From Fragilaria radians (lineage: Eukaryota; Bacillariophyta; Fragilariophyceae; Fragilariales; Fragilariaceae), in NCBI GenBank assembly GCA_900642245.1, contig CAAAJI010000136.1, forward strand, positions 65,060 to 96,626: 31,567 bases of DNA, in the 5' to 3' direction. The notes under the pieces were generated by a model. The model was not told the origin of the DNA and searched no databases. It saw only the letters and a program-made list of their open reading frames with translations. Made by a program: the position numbers and the translations under genes. Shown one piece after another: positions 29,898-31,567 of the stretch (positions are counted from its first letter, which is position 1; the number at the start of each line of letters is the position of its first letter).

Positions 29898-30161
29898 TTA
29901 AGATTCCAAATGCAATTTTTCTACTGCCAGCTCGTTCAAGTCAGCATTTTTCATCAATCTCCTTCCTTCTTCTGAGTTCTCCTCAAACTCTGCTGAAGTC
30001 TTTGGGATCTGTAACTTACCAAAGAAGACATCCTTGATTCCAGAACGCTTGGCCTTCACTAGGAATTTCTCACTCCAGGTCGACATTTCTTCTTTTCTTC
30101 CCGAGAAATTTAGAACTCTAATTGCGCTTAAATCGGACATCTTGATCAAAGTGTTAATCAA
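29898..30161 (-). mobile_element. N-terminal fragment of a second, Copia-type gag
   Basis: The frame starts at 30161 or, more likely, at the Met at 30140 (MSDLSAIRVLNFSG). It continues with STWSEKFLVKAKRSGIKDVF and a PKTSAEF...EEGRRLMK...LNELA segment, then stops at 29898. This is the start of a UBN2-type gag typical of Copia-like elements, about 80 residues of an expected several hundred. It differs in type from the gag at 30744-31567, and it separates the Gypsy protease from the Gypsy RT remnant. A nested insertion or deletion junction is the simplest reading. Confidence 0.55.
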
Positions 30162-30279
30162 ACGATTAATTTATCAACAAACAACAATTATCACAAAAGA
30201 AGAGGACTCCTTGAAATGTGTCAGAGAGCCTCTTCACACTTAAATTGTAATCTTTAAAATAATTAACTAGAATGTTTTC

Positions 30280-30740
30280 TCATGACTGTTCTCACATATA
30301 ACAAATAACCTCGCTTAAACTAAACGAACCCTAAGATTATAGAATATTGGTGATGCAATCCAATACATATATGTCCGATGGCTTGGACCGGGCATCAACA
30401 TAAAACTCCCAAGTAACCTGTTTCCTGAGATTGAAAATTGGAAGCACAAAACTTACCAATCCAATTTTATCAAATGTAGATTCATTGTACTCCAAGTGGT
30501 TTTATTCTCTTTATTTTGTTTGATAATATCCTTGGAGGTATAAGCCTCAAGAATTATGCTACTACTAGCACCGGTATCAGCCAGTGCTCTAAGCACATGT
30601 TCCTCATGATTGACATTGCGGGTCACCACTAATTAAGTGGTTGTGTGAGAATTTTTGACTAGTTTTATACTAGGTCTACTGAAAGTAGGGGGGAGGGAAT
30701 ACTCCTCCATTTCATCACTACTATTAGTTAGATAAATCTC
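30280..30740 (-). mobile_element. Ty3/Gypsy aspartic protease remnant
   Basis: After the gag frame ends with a stop at 30744, minus-strand translation continues through a short acidic linker (NSSDEMEEYS) to ALADTGASSSIILEAYTSKD, where DTG (30570-30578) is the aspartic protease active-site triad. A TTWSTMN block follows, and after a frame change NLRKQVTWEFYVDARSKPSD, which matches the region just ahead of the GRDLL-type block of retroviral-like proteases. Stops near 30630 and 30440 break the frame. Position directly after the zinc knuckle is the normal gag-protease order. Confidence 0.65.
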
Positions 30741-30743
30741 AGT

Positions 30744-31567
30744 TCAGAGTAGGGACTTAGCCTTCCTCTTTTTGGGATTCTCTGCCTTTGCAGGTTTCAG
30801 CTGCCTTTTGAGGGCGTTAATTTCCTCAAAAAGAAAGGATAGGGATTTTCCCCCCGGAACAGCCTTGGTCCCAGAATGGGCCTTTTTGTGCTGTTTGGCC
30901 TTTGCAATTTCTTGGCAATTGGCCGTGTTGTGGTTATTTTTGTCACAATAGTGACACCACATCTTGGTCTTCTGTTTCTTCATAGTATTACCTATACCTA
31001 CACTATTGGTAAGGGAAGTATTATTATCTACTGCTACGGTCGGAGCTGGTCCATTCGTGAGTCGAATCTTGTCTAGATTCTCCAGACGAATGTGTAAGAC
31101 ATTCCTCAGGAAAAAACAGTCGGTAGCAGTTAAGCTCATTGTGCCTTTCTACAAACTGTTGAACCGTAGTATTAGGTCCCATGAAGAGACATCTCCTCAT
31201 GTAATACTTTTGCCCCCTAATGGAGCGCCGAGAGATATAGTCTATTCCTATGTCTCTAATTACTAGTTCTAACATCTCCTGACCCGTGACCTCAATGTCT
31301 TCAACACCACATCTTTTGAAAGATGATACTCACAAAGAGAGAGAGCCCGTCCCTTCAATATCATACTTAGCATCTTTAGTCCTATCTGATGGCTCTTTCA
31401 AGGGCATCAACAACACCAAATCACGGTAACCCATCAACCACCTGATGTACTCCTCTGGGCTTCTGTCTTTTAAGATGAAGAACTCCTTGGAAAACTGGAT
31501 AGCAGGGTTAGAGGGATGAACAAGAAACTCAAATCTGATGGACTCCACCTTGTCAGATTCAGCAGCC
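30744..31567 (-). mobile_element. Ty3/Gypsy gag with CCHC zinc knuckle (broken, runs off right edge)
   Basis: Three successive minus-strand frames form one gag. 31548-31330 carries FEFLVHPSNPAIQFSKEFF and EEYIRWLMGYRDLVLLMPL. 31275-31024 carries IRDIGIDYISRRSIRGQKYY and a GPNTTVQQFVERHNELN block. 31139-30744 carries ENLDKIRLTNGP and a zinc knuckle with Cys62, Cys65, His70 and Cys75 (C-x2-C-x4-H-x4-C), then a Lys/Arg-rich tail. Two frameshifts separate them. The coding sequence is open at the right edge, so the element's 5' part and LTR lie outside the window. Gag binds and packages the element RNA through the knuckle. Confidence 0.7.

Overview
The window reads as nuclear DNA of a diatom, or at least of a stramenopile alga. 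It is AT-rich, its cellular genes are mostly single-exon, and one gene has two short GT-AG introns (104 and 116 bp). Two genes encode small secreted proteins, one gene has a poly-asparagine run, and the intergenic space is packed with decayed Ty1/Copia and Ty3/Gypsy fragments of the kind common in diatom genomes. I see no operon structure, no tRNA or rRNA gene and no CRISPR array. The genus cannot be fixed from the sequence alone.

Layout. 1-4587: two LTR-like direct repeats (1-512 and 4013-4587) bracket a small secreted cysteine-rich protein gene (1236-1520, minus), a Ty3/Gypsy reverse-transcriptase remnant and unrecognised decayed sequence. 4845-7560: transposon graveyard with a second Gypsy RT remnant (minus), a 41-46 bp tandem repeat, a broken hAT transposase (minus) and a gag-like fragment (plus). 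8113-16972: a ~3 kb segment present twice in direct orientation, each copy carrying a membrane-anchored SGNH/PC-esterase-like gene on the minus strand; copy 1 is open, copy 2 has a 1-bp frameshift near its N terminus. Between the copies lies an ArfGAP-uDENN fusion gene cut off by a 20-bp assembly gap at 11073-11092. 17947-19560: a Ty1/Copia remnant in which gag is followed directly by the end of integrase.

19757-28000 is the gene-dense part. It holds a secreted beta-barrel (dirigent/allene-oxide-cyclase-like) protein, an ACC-synthase-like class I aminotransferase with an N-terminal membrane segment, a three-exon TMEM151-like membrane protein, a divergently transcribed MerT-like membrane protein with a fused C-terminal heavy-metal-associated domain, and, convergent with that, a bacterial-type tRNA-guanine transglycosylase with an N-terminal targeting extension. 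28000-31567 returns to retroelements: a Ty3/Gypsy gag-protease region on the minus strand, a second unrelated gag fragment lodged downstream of it, and another Gypsy RT remnant.

I see no single pathway linking the genes. The most noteworthy items are the ArfGAP-DENN fusion lacking the usual arginine finger, the MerT-plus-metal-binding-domain fusion, the chlamydial-looking TGT with a glycine in the position that separates queuine users from preQ1 users, and the tandem SGNH duplication whose edge coincides with an assembly gap.
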